Part shown: piece after piece, positions 26,457-34,793 of the stretch
Layout: each line of letters begins with the position of its first letter
Numbering within the stretch: the stretch's first letter is position 1
Assembly: GCA_002419285.1 (NCBI GenBank)
Contig: DIFU01000104.1
Span: 9,661-52,708, forward strand
Source: Prolixibacteraceae bacterium UBA5740
GTDB taxonomy: Bacteria; Bacteroidota; Bacteroidia; Bacteroidales; Prolixibacteraceae
DNA: 43,048 bases
Direction of reading: 5' to 3'
Notes under the pieces: model-generated
What the model was told of the DNA's origin: nothing
Databases searched by the model: none
The model's input: only the letters and a program-made list of their open reading frames with translations
Position numbers and translations under genes: made by a program

Positions 26457-26726
26457 ATGGCAAAAGAGTCAATGAAAGCGCGCGAAGTAAAACGCGCCCG
26501 ACTGGTTGAAAAGTATGCCGAGAAAAGAGCAAAACTCAAAGAGGAGGGTGATTTCATCGGATTGCAGAAGCTTCCTAAGAACTCGTCAAAGGTTCGGTTG
26601 CACAATCGTTGCAAGCTTACCGGACGTCCGAAGGGATATATGCGCCAGTTTGGAATCAGCAGGATTAATTTCCGGGAGATGGCTTCTTCTGGTTTGATCC
26701 CCGGTGTTAAAAAAGCAAGTTGGTAA
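26457..26726 (+). CDS. rpsN: 30S ribosomal protein S14 (zinc-free form)
   Basis: 30S head protein, 89 aa. The C-terminal half reads NRCKLTGRPKGYMRQFGISR: the CxxC pairs of the zinc-binding form are missing, leaving one Cys. This is the longer C-minus type, which does not need zinc. The C-terminal IPGVKKASW is normal. Confidence 0.97.
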   Translation: MAKESMKAREVKRARLVEKYAEKRAKLKEEGDFIGLQKLPKNSSKVRLHNRCKLTGRPKGYMRQFGISRINFREMASSGLIPGVKKASW

Positions 26727-26746
26727 TTGTTATAATCAAGAGAGAA

Positions 26747-27154
26747 ATGAGTAAAGTTACAGATCCTATAGCAGATTATCTGACGCGGTTAAGAAATGCC
26801 ATTAAGGCCAACCACCGTGTTGTAGATATCCCTGCCTCCAATTTGAAAAAGGAAATGACCAAAATCCTGAAGGATAAAGGTTATATCCTCAACTACAAAT
26901 TCGAGGAAGAAGTGAACTATCAGGGTAATATCAAAATTGCCTTGAAATATAATCCTGAAACCAAAGCTTCAGCTATCAAAGCCCTTGAAAGGGTGAGTAA
27001 GCCGGGCTTAAGGCAATATTGTGATTCCACCAACGTACCGAGGGTTCTTAATGGCCTTGGTGTTGCCATTATTTCTACTTCCAAAGGTGTAATAACTGAT
27101 AAGGAAGCCAGGGAAATGGGTGTTGGCGGCGAAGTTTTATGTTACGTATATTAA
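26747..27154 (+). CDS. rpsH: 30S ribosomal protein S8
   Basis: Central-domain 16S binder, 135 aa. TDPIADYLTRLRNAIKANHR at the start and the C-terminal GVAIISTSKGVITDKEAREM are diagnostic. I chose ATG at 26747 (MSKVTDPIAD); the frame is open to a TTG at 26720 that overlaps rpsN. In E. coli S8 represses the spc operon through a site near rplE; no such site was recognised here. Confidence 0.97.
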   Translation: MSKVTDPIADYLTRLRNAIKANHRVVDIPASNLKKEMTKILKDKGYILNYKFEEEVNYQGNIKIALKYNPETKASAIKALERVSKPGLRQYCDSTNVPRVLNGLGVAIISTSKGVITDKEAREMGVGGEVLCYVY

Positions 27155-27167
27155 TAGGAGGAAAACC

Positions 27168-27731
27168 ATGTCAAGGATAGGAAAACTACCCATTGAAATT
27201 CCTGCAGGAGTCCAGGTTAAATTGAATGACGATAATATCGTAACAGTAAAAGGACCTTTGGGAGAACTGAGCCAACAGGTGAATAAAGACATCACCGTTA
27301 GTATCGAGAATAATACCATAACCTTTGCCAGGCCGAGTGACCAGAAAAATCACCGGGCCATGCACGGTTTATACCGTTCACTGGTTAACAATATGGTTGT
27401 TGGTGTAACTAAAGGATACGAACTGAATATGGAACTTGTAGGTGTGGGGTTTAGGGCTGAGGCTATGCCGAATAATGTGATTGACCTTGTTTTGGGATAT
27501 TCACACCATACCTATATTCAGCTTCCACCGGAAGTTAAAATGGAAGTTAAGGCTGAAAAGCGTAGCAACCCATTTATCCTTCTTAAATCAATTGACAAAC
27601 AATTGATTGGTCAGGTAGCCGCAAAGATCCGTTCGTTCCGTGCACCCGAACCCTATAAAGGCAAAGGTATTAAGTTTGTTGGCGAACAGCTTAGACGTAA
27701 AGCTGGTAAAGCCGCTGGTGTTAAAAAGTAA
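27168..27731 (+). CDS. rplF: 50S ribosomal protein L6
   Basis: Protein near the sarcin-ricin loop and the translation-factor site, 187 aa. SRIGKLPIEIPAGVQVKL at the start and the C-terminal PEPYKGKGIKFVGEQLRRKA are typical. The start is fixed by a full AGGAGG at 27156-27161, 6 nt before the ATG. This is the only complete Shine-Dalgarno sequence found before any gene of the superoperon. The open frame upstream from 27120 overlaps rpsH and is not used. Confidence 0.97.
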   Translation: MSRIGKLPIEIPAGVQVKLNDDNIVTVKGPLGELSQQVNKDITVSIENNTITFARPSDQKNHRAMHGLYRSLVNNMVVGVTKGYELNMELVGVGFRAEAMPNNVIDLVLGYSHHTYIQLPPEVKMEVKAEKRSNPFILLKSIDKQLIGQVAAKIRSFRAPEPYKGKGIKFVGEQLRRKAGKAAGVKK

Positions 27732-27743
27732 AAATGTAAAGTT

Positions 27744-28100
27744 ATGTCTTTAACGAAGTTAGAAAGACGATTAAGAATAAAAAATCGCATTCGTAAAGTA
27801 GTAACCGGAACTGCTGAGAGGCCTCGTATGAATGTATTTCGCAGCAATAAGCAGATTTCTGTTCAACTGATTGATGATTTACAGGGTGTAACCCTGGTAG
27901 CCGCATCCTCAAGGGATAAATCCCTGGTTGATGCTGCCGGAACGAAAGCTGAGAAAGCCGCCTTAGTAGGTAAGCTTATTGCCGAAAAAGCCAAATCGGC
28001 TGGTATCGAGAACGTAGTCTTCGACCGTAACGGCTATTTATATCATGGTAGAGTAAAACAATTGGCTGACGCTGCCCGTGAAGGTGGCCTTAAATTCTAA
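27744..28100 (+). CDS. rplR: 50S ribosomal protein L18
   Basis: 5S-rRNA-binding protein, 118 aa. RRLRIKNRIRKVVTGTAERP with RMNVFRSNKQISVQLIDD and the C-terminal FDRNGYLYHGRVKQLADAAR fit the family. 12 nt after rplF, 5 nt before rpsE. Confidence 0.98.
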   Translation: MSLTKLERRLRIKNRIRKVVTGTAERPRMNVFRSNKQISVQLIDDLQGVTLVAASSRDKSLVDAAGTKAEKAALVGKLIAEKAKSAGIENVVFDRNGYLYHGRVKQLADAAREGGLKF

Positions 28101-28105
28101 TTAAT

Positions 28106-28621
28106 ATGGCAGGAAATATCAGAAATATTAAAACAAGCGATCTGGATTTGAAAGACAGATTGGTTGCCATTAACAGGGTTACCAAAGTAACAAAAGGGGG
28201 GCGTACTTTTACCTTTTCAGCTATTGTTGTTGTCGGAAACGAGAACGGCATTGTTGGTTGGGGACTAGGTAAAGCCAGCGAAGTAACGGCTGCAATCGCC
28301 AAAGGTGTGGATGCTGCCAAAAAAAATCTGGTAAAAGTTCCGGTATATAAAGGAACTATCCCGCATGAACAGGTCGCCAAGTTTGGTGGTGCGAAAGTAC
28401 TTCTTAAGCCCGCAAGGTCTGGTACTGGAGTGAAGGCTGGAGGTGCTATGCGTGCCGTACTGGAAAGTGTTGGTATCCATGATATCCTTGCCAAATCGCA
28501 GGGATCATCTAATCCACACAACTTGGTAAAGGCTACCATGGCCGCTCTACTTGAGCTTAGGGATGCCTACACAGTGGCACAACACCGTGGTGTAACATTA
28601 GATAAAGTATTTAAAGGATAG
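28106..28621 (+). CDS. rpsE: 30S ribosomal protein S5
   Basis: Fidelity and mRNA-entry protein, 171 aa. Motifs: DRLVAINRVTKVTKGGRTF, VVGNENGIVGWGLGKASEV and the C-terminal KSQGSSNPHNLVKATMAALL. The spectinomycin loop (KVTKGGR) looks unaltered. Confidence 0.98.
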   Translation: MAGNIRNIKTSDLDLKDRLVAINRVTKVTKGGRTFTFSAIVVVGNENGIVGWGLGKASEVTAAIAKGVDAAKKNLVKVPVYKGTIPHEQVAKFGGAKVLLKPARSGTGVKAGGAMRAVLESVGIHDILAKSQGSSNPHNLVKATMAALLELRDAYTVAQHRGVTLDKVFKG

Positions 28622-28627
28622 ACAGTT

Positions 28628-28810
28628 ATGGCAAGAATTAGAATAACGCAGGTTAGAAGTAGTATTGGTACTACCAAACATCAGAAAGCCATTCTCGCCG
28701 CTTTGGGCTTACGTAAGAGACTTCAAACGGTCGAACACGATAATAGCCCCGAAATTATGGGAATGGTTGCCAAAATGCGGCATTTAATAACTGTGGAAGA
28801 AGTCAAATAA
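28628..28810 (+). CDS. rpmD: 50S ribosomal protein L30
   Basis: Small 60-residue protein of the large subunit. RIRITQVRSSIGTTKHQKAI with LAALGLRKRLQTVEHDNSPE is diagnostic. 6 nt after rpsE. Confidence 0.97.
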   Translation: MARIRITQVRSSIGTTKHQKAILAALGLRKRLQTVEHDNSPEIMGMVAKMRHLITVEEVK

Positions 28811-28829
28811 CTAAATAAATTCGATGACT

Positions 28830-29276
28830 ATGGATTTAAGTAATATACAACCTGCGAAGGGATCAACCAGAGCGAATAAACGGGTAGGAAGAGGACAAGG
28901 TTCAGGCCGTGGAGGTACCTCTGCCCGTGGTCACAAAGGTGCTAAATCTAGATCAGGTTATTCCAGAAAAGTCGGTTTCGAAGGCGGCCAGATGCCACTG
29001 CAGCGTATTGTTCCCAAGTTTGGTTTCAAAAACATGAACAGGGTTGAATACAAAGCGATTAATCTGGATGTTCTTCAGCAGCTAGCCGAGGCCAAAAACC
29101 TGTCTGCCATTGATCTACAGGTTTTCGTTGAAGCGGGCATAACATCCAAAAATGATAAAGTTAAAATTCTTGGTGGCGGAACACTGTCACTTAAGTTGGA
29201 TGTTAAAGCCAATGCTTTTTCGCAAAGTGCCAAAGAAGCAATCGAAAAATTAGAAGGAACAACTGAAATACTCTAA
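28830..29276 (+). CDS. rplO: 50S ribosomal protein L15
   Basis: Late-assembly protein, 148 aa from the chosen start. NKRVGRGQGSGRGGTSARGH and GFEGGQMPLQRIVPKFGFKN are signature segments. I chose ATG at 28830 (MDLSNIQPAKGST) by alignment with known L15 N-termini; an in-frame ATG at 28824 would add two residues. It precedes secY by 5 nt. Confidence 0.96.
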   Translation: MDLSNIQPAKGSTRANKRVGRGQGSGRGGTSARGHKGAKSRSGYSRKVGFEGGQMPLQRIVPKFGFKNMNRVEYKAINLDVLQQLAEAKNLSAIDLQVFVEAGITSKNDKVKILGGGTLSLKLDVKANAFSQSAKEAIEKLEGTTEIL

Positions 29277-29281
29277 ACCTG

Positions 29282-30625
29282 ATGAAACGATTTATCGAAA
29301 CCCTAAAAAACATCTATAAAATTGAAGACTTACGGAATCGTATCGGTACAACTCTTTTGTTTGTACTGATTTACCGTTTGGGTTCGTATGTATCTCTGCC
29401 AGGAATCGATCCTGCTCAGCTTGGGCAGCTCAAAAACCAGACATCCGATGGGTTGTTAGGATTGCTGGATATGTTCTCTGGAGGTGCATTTTCGAATGCT
29501 TCTATTTTTGCTTTAGGGATTATGCCCTATATTTCAGCCTCTATCGTAATACAATTGTTGGGAATCGCGGTTCCTTACTTTCAGAGATTGCAGAAGGAGG
29601 GTGAATCGGGACGTCGTAAGATCAATCAGATTACCCGTTATTTGACAGTAGCTATTCTTATTTTCCAATCTCCGGCTTATCTGGCCAACCTTCGTTTCCA
29701 GCTTCCCGAAAGTGCATTTGCCGTCTCAGGGACGATGTTTACCGTAACATCTACCATTATTCTTACGGCAGGTTCAATGTTCGTTATGTGGCTTGGAGAA
29801 CGTATTACAGATAAGGGAATTGGTAACGGAATATCGCTGATCATTATGATCGGTATTATCGCCCGCCTTCCATTCTCAGTCTTTGCAGAGTTTGCATCAC
29901 GACTGAATCAACAAGGAGGTGGTATGGTAATGTTTTTGATTGAGTTCGTTCTGCTGTTTCTGGTTTTTGCAGGAACTATCCTTCTGGTTCAGGGTACCCG
30001 TCGTATCCCGGTTCAGTACGCTAAACGTATTGTCGGCAACAAGCAATATGGCGGTGTTCGTCAGTATATCCCCCTAAAAGTGAATGCTGCTGGTGTTATG
30101 CCAATCATTTTTGCTCAGGCAATCATGTTTGTACCTATTACACTTGCTGGTTTCGCTACCTCTGAAAGTCTCGGAAATTTTGCGGCTGCATTTACCAACC
30201 ATACCGGCTTTTGGTATAACTTTACACAGTTTATCCTTGTAATTGCCTTTACTTATTTTTATACCGCAATTACAGTGAACCCGGTACAGATGGCCGAAGA
30301 CATGAAGAAAAACGGAGGATTTATTCCTGGTGTCAAACCAGGTAAGAAAACTGTTGAGTTCCTGGATACAGTAATGTCGAGAATTACACTGCCCGGATCT
30401 ATTTTTCTGGGAATTGTTACAATTCTGCCGGCATTTGCGATGTTAATGGGAATCAACACTCAGTTCGCCTATTTTTATGGCGGAACTTCTTTGTTGATTC
30501 TTGTGGGTGTTATTTTGGATACGCTGCAACAGATAGAAAGTCATCTTCTGATGCGTCATTACGATGGACTGATGAAATCAGGCCGTATCAAAGGACGTAC
30601 CGGCGGTGGTCAAACAATGTATTAA
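29282..30625 (+). CDS. secY: Protein translocase subunit SecY
   Basis: Central pore of the Sec translocon in the inner membrane, 447 aa with ten hydrophobic segments. The N-terminus has IYKIEDLRNRIGTTLLFVLI, the plug region follows at GLLGLLDMFSGGAFSNAS, and the large cytosolic loops include RRIPVQYAKRIVGNKQYGG and VNPVQMAEDMKKNGGFIPGV. In Bacteroides map follows secY; here infA comes directly after 15 nt. Confidence 0.98.
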   Translation: MKRFIETLKNIYKIEDLRNRIGTTLLFVLIYRLGSYVSLPGIDPAQLGQLKNQTSDGLLGLLDMFSGGAFSNASIFALGIMPYISASIVIQLLGIAVPYFQRLQKEGESGRRKINQITRYLTVAILIFQSPAYLANLRFQLPESAFAVSGTMFTVTSTIILTAGSMFVMWLGERITDKGIGNGISLIIMIGIIARLPFSVFAEFASRLNQQGGGMVMFLIEFVLLFLVFAGTILLVQGTRRIPVQYAKRIVGNKQYGGVRQYIPLKVNAAGVMPIIFAQAIMFVPITLAGFATSESLGNFAAAFTNHTGFWYNFTQFILVIAFTYFYTAITVNPVQMAEDMKKNGGFIPGVKPGKKTVEFLDTVMSRITLPGSIFLGIVTILPAFAMLMGINTQFAYFYGGTSLLILVGVILDTLQQIESHLLMRHYDGLMKSGRIKGRTGGGQTMY

Positions 30626-30640
30626 AATTTTAGGAAAATT

Positions 30641-30862
30641 ATGGCAAAACAGCCATCCATAGAACAAGACGGAACCATTATCGAAGCTTTGTCTAACGCA
30701 ATGTTCAGGGTTGAATTGGAAAATGGGCATGTGATCACTGCGCATATCTCTGGTAAGATGCGTATGCATTATATCAAGATATTGCCCGGGGATAAGGTCA
30801 AACTGGAGATGTCTCCCTATGACCTGACCAAAGGAAGAATAACATTCAGGTACAAAAATTAA
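30641..30862 (+). CDS. infA: Translation initiation factor IF-1
   Basis: A-site-binding initiation factor, single S1/OB domain, 73 aa. KQPSIEQDGTIIEALSNAMF and KMRMHYIKILPGDKVKLEMS then PYDLTKGRITFRYK are diagnostic. AGGA about 7 nt before the ATG is a partial Shine-Dalgarno match. Followed by rpmJ after 11 nt. Confidence 0.98.
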   Translation: MAKQPSIEQDGTIIEALSNAMFRVELENGHVITAHISGKMRMHYIKILPGDKVKLEMSPYDLTKGRITFRYKN

Positions 30863-30873
30863 AGATTGATACA

Positions 30874-30990
30874 ATGAAAACGCGGACATCTATTAAAAAA
30901 AGAAGCGCTGACTGTAAAATTGTTCGCAGAAAAGGGCGCTTATATGTGATTAATAAAAAGAATCCCAAGTACAAACAACGTCAAGGATAA
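30874..30990 (+). CDS. rpmJ: 50S ribosomal protein L36 (zinc-free form)
   Basis: Smallest ribosomal protein, 38 aa, found by reading the gap between infA and rpsM: starts MKTRTSIKKRSADCKIVRRK and ends NPKYKQRQG. Of the usual zinc ligands C11, C14, C27 and H33, only C14 remains (S11, N27, Y33), so this is the C-minus form. Easily missed because of its size. Confidence 0.96.
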   Translation: MKTRTSIKKRSADCKIVRRKGRLYVINKKNPKYKQRQG

Positions 30991-31011
30991 ACATTAACAA
31001 AAAGAATTACT

Positions 31012-31389
31012 ATGGCACGATTAGTAGGTGTTGATATTCCTGACAATAAAAGAGGAGAGATCGCTCTGACATACATTTTTGGTATTGGAAGAAGTAGTGC
31101 GAATAAAATCCTTGATAAAGCTGGAGTTGACAAAAACCTTAAAGTTCAAGAATGGAACGACGAGCAGTTTGGTAACGTTCGTCAGATAATTACCGAAAGC
31201 TATAAAGTGGAAGGTGAGCTTCGTAGCGAAGTTCAGCTTAACATCAAACGACTGATGGATATTGGCTGCTATCGGGGAATCCGTCACCGTATCGGTTTGC
31301 CGGTAAGGGGCCAATCTACAAAGAATAATGCACGTACACGCAAGGGTAAGAAGAAGACCGTTGCTAACAAGAAAAAAGCCACTAAATAA
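31012..31389 (+). CDS. rpsM: 30S ribosomal protein S13
   Basis: 30S head protein contacting P-site tRNA and bridge B1, 125 aa. VGVDIPDNKRGEIALTYIFG and the C-terminal GIRHRIGLPVRGQSTKNNAR are conserved; the Lys-rich tail (KGKKKTVANKKKATK) reaches the P site. First gene of the alpha-operon part, 21 nt after rpmJ, with no separate promoter or S4 leader seen. Confidence 0.98.
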   Translation: MARLVGVDIPDNKRGEIALTYIFGIGRSSANKILDKAGVDKNLKVQEWNDEQFGNVRQIITESYKVEGELRSEVQLNIKRLMDIGCYRGIRHRIGLPVRGQSTKNNARTRKGKKKTVANKKKATK

Positions 31390-31401
31390 GGATTTTGAAT
31401 T

Positions 31402-31791
31402 ATGGCAAAAAAAGCTGGAACAAGTAAGAAAAGGGTTGTTATTGTTGAAGCGAATGGTATGCTTCATGTTCACTCGTCATTCAACAATATTATTGTTACC
31501 CTTACCAATATGAACGGCGAAGTCATTAGTTGGTCTTCGGCCGGAAAGAAAGGCTTCCGTGGCTCTAAAAAGAATACTCCTTATGCGGCTCAGGTGGCTG
31601 CTGAAGAATGTGCAAAAACTGCTTACGATCTTGGATTACGGAAAGTGAAAGCTTTCGTTAAAGGACCGGGTAACGGTCGCGAATCGGCGATTAGAGCAGT
31701 TGCAAACAGCGGAATTCAGGTAACGGAAATTATGGATGTTACTCCTATGCCGCACAATGGTTGCAGACCACCCAAAAGAAGACGTGTATAA
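31402..31791 (+). CDS. rpsK: 30S ribosomal protein S11
   Basis: 30S platform protein near the mRNA exit, 129 aa. HVHSSFNNIIVTLTNMNGEV, KAFVKGPGNGRESAIRAVAN and the C-terminal DVTPMPHNGCRPPKRRRV are diagnostic. 12 nt after rpsM. Confidence 0.98.
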   Translation: MAKKAGTSKKRVVIVEANGMLHVHSSFNNIIVTLTNMNGEVISWSSAGKKGFRGSKKNTPYAAQVAAEECAKTAYDLGLRKVKAFVKGPGNGRESAIRAVANSGIQVTEIMDVTPMPHNGCRPPKRRRV

Positions 31792-31809
31792 TTTTAAAAC
31801 GAATTAGTA

Positions 31810-32418
31810 ATGGCAAGATATAGAGGACCAAAGTCTAAAATTGCACGAAAATTTGGAGAGCCCATTTACGGACCCGACAAAGCTTTCGAACACAAGAATT
31901 ATCCTCCTGGAATGCATGGATTAAATGCAAAAAGGAGGAAGAAGTCAGAATATGGACTTCAGTTAAAAGAAAAGCAGAAAGCCAAATATACATATGGTTT
32001 GCTGGAACGTCAGTTCCGTGGGCTGTTCAAGAAAGCTGCTGCCTCAACCGGAAAAACGGGTGATGTATTGCTGCAACTTCTCGAATCACGTCTCGACAAT
32101 GTGGTTTTCCGTTTGGGTATAGCTAAATCTAGAGCTGCTGCCCGTCAGTTGGTAACACACCGTCATATTCTGGTGAATGGGGAATTGGTGAACATTGCTT
32201 CATACATTCTGAAACCAGGGGATATTGTCGGAGTTCGTGAAAAATCAAAATCTCTCGAAATTATCACTGAATCATTACACTCTCGCAGACACAATCGCTT
32301 TAGCTGGTTGCAATGGGAAGACTCACAAATGGTGGGTAAATTCCTCAACAGGCCTGAACGCGAGGACATTCCTGAAAACATTAAGGAACAACTTATCGTT
32401 GAGTTGTACTCCAAATAG
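31810..32418 (+). CDS. rpsD: 30S ribosomal protein S4 (zinc-free form)
   Basis: Primary 16S binder and fidelity protein, 202 aa. The N-terminal part (ARYRGPKSKIARKFGEPIYG) lacks the Cys cluster of zinc-binding S4. The S4 RNA-binding domain LLQLLESRLDNVVFRLGIAK and the C-terminal LIVELYSK are normal. In E. coli S4 represses the alpha operon; no pseudoknot leader was recognised before rpsM here. Confidence 0.98.
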   Translation: MARYRGPKSKIARKFGEPIYGPDKAFEHKNYPPGMHGLNAKRRKKSEYGLQLKEKQKAKYTYGLLERQFRGLFKKAAASTGKTGDVLLQLLESRLDNVVFRLGIAKSRAAARQLVTHRHILVNGELVNIASYILKPGDIVGVREKSKSLEIITESLHSRRHNRFSWLQWEDSQMVGKFLNRPEREDIPENIKEQLIVELYSK

Positions 32419-32440
32419 TAATTTATTACAAAAGGTTATT

Positions 32441-33433
32441 ATGGCAATATTAGCGTTCCAAAAACCTGACAAGGTTGTAATGATTGAATCCGGTGAGAAA
32501 TTCGGGAAATTCGAATTCCGTCCACTGGAACCTGGCTATGGTATTACAATAGGCAACGCTCTTCGCAGGATATTATTATCCTCTCTTGAAGGGTTTGCCA
32601 TCACCACAGTGAAAATTGAAGGTGTAGACCATGAGTTTTCCACCATCAAGGGTGTTATTGAAGACGTAACCGACATAATTCTGAATCTTAAGCAGGTGCG
32701 TTTTAAACGCGAAGTGGAGGATGTGGAATTTGAGAAGGTTACCATTAACCTCAATGGCCAGGAAGAGTTCACTGCCGGAGATATCAATAAGTTTATGACC
32801 GGGTTCAGTGTTTTGAATCCTAACCTGATCATCTGCAAGATGGAACCCGATGTGAAATTTCAGATGGAAATCACGATTAACAAAGGACGCGGTTATGTAC
32901 CCGCAGCCGAAAATCGATCTACTGAAGCTGAATTCGGCGTTATTCCGGTGGATTCGATCTATACACCCATTGAAAAGGTTAAGTATTCAGTTGAAAACTT
33001 TCGTGTCGAACAAAAAACCGACTATGAGAAGCTTCTTCTGGAGATTACTACTGATGGTTCTATCCAGCCAAAAGATGCGCTTAAGGAGGCTGCAAAAATC
33101 CTGATCTATCATTTCTTGTTGTTCTCCGATGAAAAGATCACTCTCGATTCAGATGAAAAATTCGCCAATGAAGAGTTTGATGAAGAAATTCTTCATATGC
33201 GCCAGCTTCTTAAGACAAAACTGGTTGATCTTGACTTGTCTGTACGAGCTTTAAATTGCTTGAAAGCTGCGGATGTTGATACACTGGGTGAACTCGTTCA
33301 GTACAATCGTAATGACCTTTTGAAGTTCCGTAATTTCGGCAAGAAATCTCTTACCGAGCTGGATGACCTTTTGCTGGGAATGGGATTAAACTTCGGGATG
33401 GATATAGCTAAGTACAAATTAGACAAGGATTAA
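32441..33433 (+). CDS. rpoA: DNA-directed RNA polymerase subunit alpha
   Basis: Assembly scaffold of RNA polymerase, 330 aa. The N-terminal dimerisation domain (about 1-230) shows EPGYGITIGNALRRILLSSL and GVIEDVTDIILNLKQVRF; the C-terminal domain (about 255-320) has LDLSVRALNCLKAADVDTLG and LRKF-like LLKFRNFGKKSLTELDDLL. I chose ATG at 32441 (MAILAFQKPDKV). The frame is open to 32225 but that stretch lies inside rpsD in another frame and is not coding. 22 nt after rpsD. Confidence 0.98.
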   Translation: MAILAFQKPDKVVMIESGEKFGKFEFRPLEPGYGITIGNALRRILLSSLEGFAITTVKIEGVDHEFSTIKGVIEDVTDIILNLKQVRFKREVEDVEFEKVTINLNGQEEFTAGDINKFMTGFSVLNPNLIICKMEPDVKFQMEITINKGRGYVPAAENRSTEAEFGVIPVDSIYTPIEKVKYSVENFRVEQKTDYEKLLLEITTDGSIQPKDALKEAAKILIYHFLLFSDEKITLDSDEKFANEEFDEEILHMRQLLKTKLVDLDLSVRALNCLKAADVDTLGELVQYNRNDLLKFRNFGKKSLTELDDLLLGMGLNFGMDIAKYKLDKD

Positions 33434-33438
33434 TTACA

Positions 33439-34002
33439 ATGAGACATAATAAGAAATTTAATCATTTAGGACGGAAAAGTGCCCACAGGCAAGCTTTGCT
33501 TTCCAATATGGCTGCCTCTCTGATCCTGCACAAAAGGATCAATACAACCGTGGCTAAAGCTAAGGCGCTGCGTATTTACGTCGAACCTCTTATTACCAAA
33601 TCAAAGGACGACACAACTCATGCCCGCCGCGTTGTTTTTAGCTATCTGCAAAGCAAAGAGGCTGTATCTGAATTGTTCCGTAATGTTTCCGTGAAGGTTG
33701 CAGATCGTCCGGGAGGATATACCCGCATTCTTCGAACTGGAAATCGTTTAGGTGATAATGCAGAAATGTGCATGATGGAATTAGTCGATTTCAACGAAGC
33801 AATGCTGGCTGCAGCCGACGATTCTAAAAAAGGCAAGAAAAAACGTTCACGTAGAAGTGGTACCAAGAAGGCCGAAGCTGCAGTTGAAACTGTTGCTCCT
33901 AAGGCTAAAGCCGCTATGGAAGCTCCTGCTTCAAAGGAAGTTGATGCTCCAGTTGCTGACGATGCTGCCCAATCTGCTGAAACCAGCGACTCCAAGGAAT
34001 AA
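33439..34002 (+). CDS. rplQ: 50S ribosomal protein L17 with Ala/Lys-rich tail
   Basis: Tunnel-exit-side protein. Residues 1-115 are the conserved L17 core (MRHNKKFNHLGRKSAHRQAL, then GGYTRILRTGNRLGDNAEMC). Residues about 125-187 are a low-complexity extension, first basic (KKGKKKRSRRSGTKKAE), then Ala/Pro/Asp-rich, of the kind often seen in this phylum; it is probably disordered. Last gene of the superoperon, 5 nt after rpoA and followed by a strong terminator. Confidence 0.98.
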   Translation: MRHNKKFNHLGRKSAHRQALLSNMAASLILHKRINTTVAKAKALRIYVEPLITKSKDDTTHARRVVFSYLQSKEAVSELFRNVSVKVADRPGGYTRILRTGNRLGDNAEMCMMELVDFNEAMLAAADDSKKGKKKRSRRSGTKKAEAAVETVAPKAKAAMEAPASKEVDAPVADDAAQSAETSDSKE

Positions 34003-34021
34003 GATTCTTAAATACCATAAA

Positions 34022-34051
34022 AAAAGGCTGTCTCATTCGAGGCAGCCTTTT
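34022..34051. terminator. Terminator closing the ribosomal superoperon (bidirectional)
   Basis: Arms 34022-34034 and 34039-34051 form a 13-bp stem (one G-T wobble) with a 4-nt loop; T-rich tracts flank the stem on both strands. It sits between the rplQ stop (34002) and the stop of the convergent msrC-like gene (34071), so it can serve both. Confidence 0.88.
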
Positions 34052-34070
34052 CTGATTGTAATCTACAATT

Positions 34071-34532
34071 TTAGCTGTATACAAGTTTCAATATCCTTTC
34101 CAACCATAAGCCATCGATGTTGTCGAATGAATTTTTGTCTTTTGAATCAACATCAAGTACCCCCTTGGTATTTCCATCCTTATCAATAAAGGGAACTACA
34201 ATTTCTGACTGAGATCTGGAGTCACAGGCTATGTGCCCGGGAAACAAATGTACATCTTCCACGATCACTGTTTCATTCCTGTTGATCCCAGCCCAGCAAA
34301 CTCCTTTGTTTTTTTCAAGTACTTGACAGGCAACTGGTCCCTGATATATATTGACCGTTAATTCACCCTCTTTCATGAGGTAGAATCCTGTCCAGAAAAA
34401 ATAGTCCATTTTATGATGCAGCACCGCAACGATAGTTGCCATTCGTGCTTGCGGGTCATTGCTCTTTTTTACTAATAGAGCTAACTGGTCATATATCCTT
34501 CGGTATCTTCCTTCTTTCTTTTTGCTATCCAT
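34071..34532 (-). CDS. Free methionine-(R)-sulfoxide reductase, GAF-domain (MsrC/fRMsr)
   Basis: Cytosolic enzyme reducing free Met-R-sulfoxide, regenerated by thioredoxin. The 153-residue protein is a single GAF domain with the family's three cysteines in place: Cys69 (YQGPVACQVL), Cys79 (NKGVCWAG) and Cys103 (FPGHIACDSRSQSEIVVP). These align with the resolving and catalytic residues of characterised fRMsr enzymes, so activity is likely. The stretch GVCWAGI replaces the more usual GVCGTA. Single gene, convergent with rplQ. Confidence 0.92.
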   Translation of the reverse strand: MDSKKKEGRYRRIYDQLALLVKKSNDPQARMATIVAVLHHKMDYFFWTGFYLMKEGELTVNIYQGPVACQVLEKNKGVCWAGINRNETVIVEDVHLFPGHIACDSRSQSEIVVPFIDKDGNTKGVLDVDSKDKNSFDNIDGLWLERILKLVYS

Positions 34533-34746
34533 TATTTCCGATTTTTAAAGGTGTAAAAATGGTAAGAATTCTTTGATCACGCAACTGCCTTGCACTGGTT
34601 GCTTATTTGAATATCCTAAACCTTATAGATCATAAATTATCATCTGTTTTATTCTTTTTAATTTTTATATAAAATTGCCATTGTGATTAGAACCTTAAAC
34701 CATTTCATTTGCGTTTATCCTTTTCTCAGACTGAAAAAGAAAATCG

Positions 34747-34754
34747 TACTTTTG
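34747..34754 (+). promoter_or_regulatory. Promoter -7 box of hisS
   Basis: TACTTTTG matches TAnnTTTG 39 nt before the hisS ATG, with the usual C-rich step after it (CCAC). The -33 region is T-rich (TTTTC near 34721-34725) without a clear TTG. Confidence 0.6.
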
Positions 34755-34793
34755 CCACAATTGATCTTTACTTGATTTTCAAATTTCACTTAT

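Noticed and set aside
32225..32440. N-terminal extension of RpoA by 72 residues
   Set aside because: It overlaps rpsD in another frame and has no similarity to the alpha subunit; the ATG at 32441 gives the standard N-terminus.
34533..34793. tRNA or small RNA in the gap before hisS
   Set aside because: No cloverleaf or stable stem seen; only the hisS -7 box is supported.
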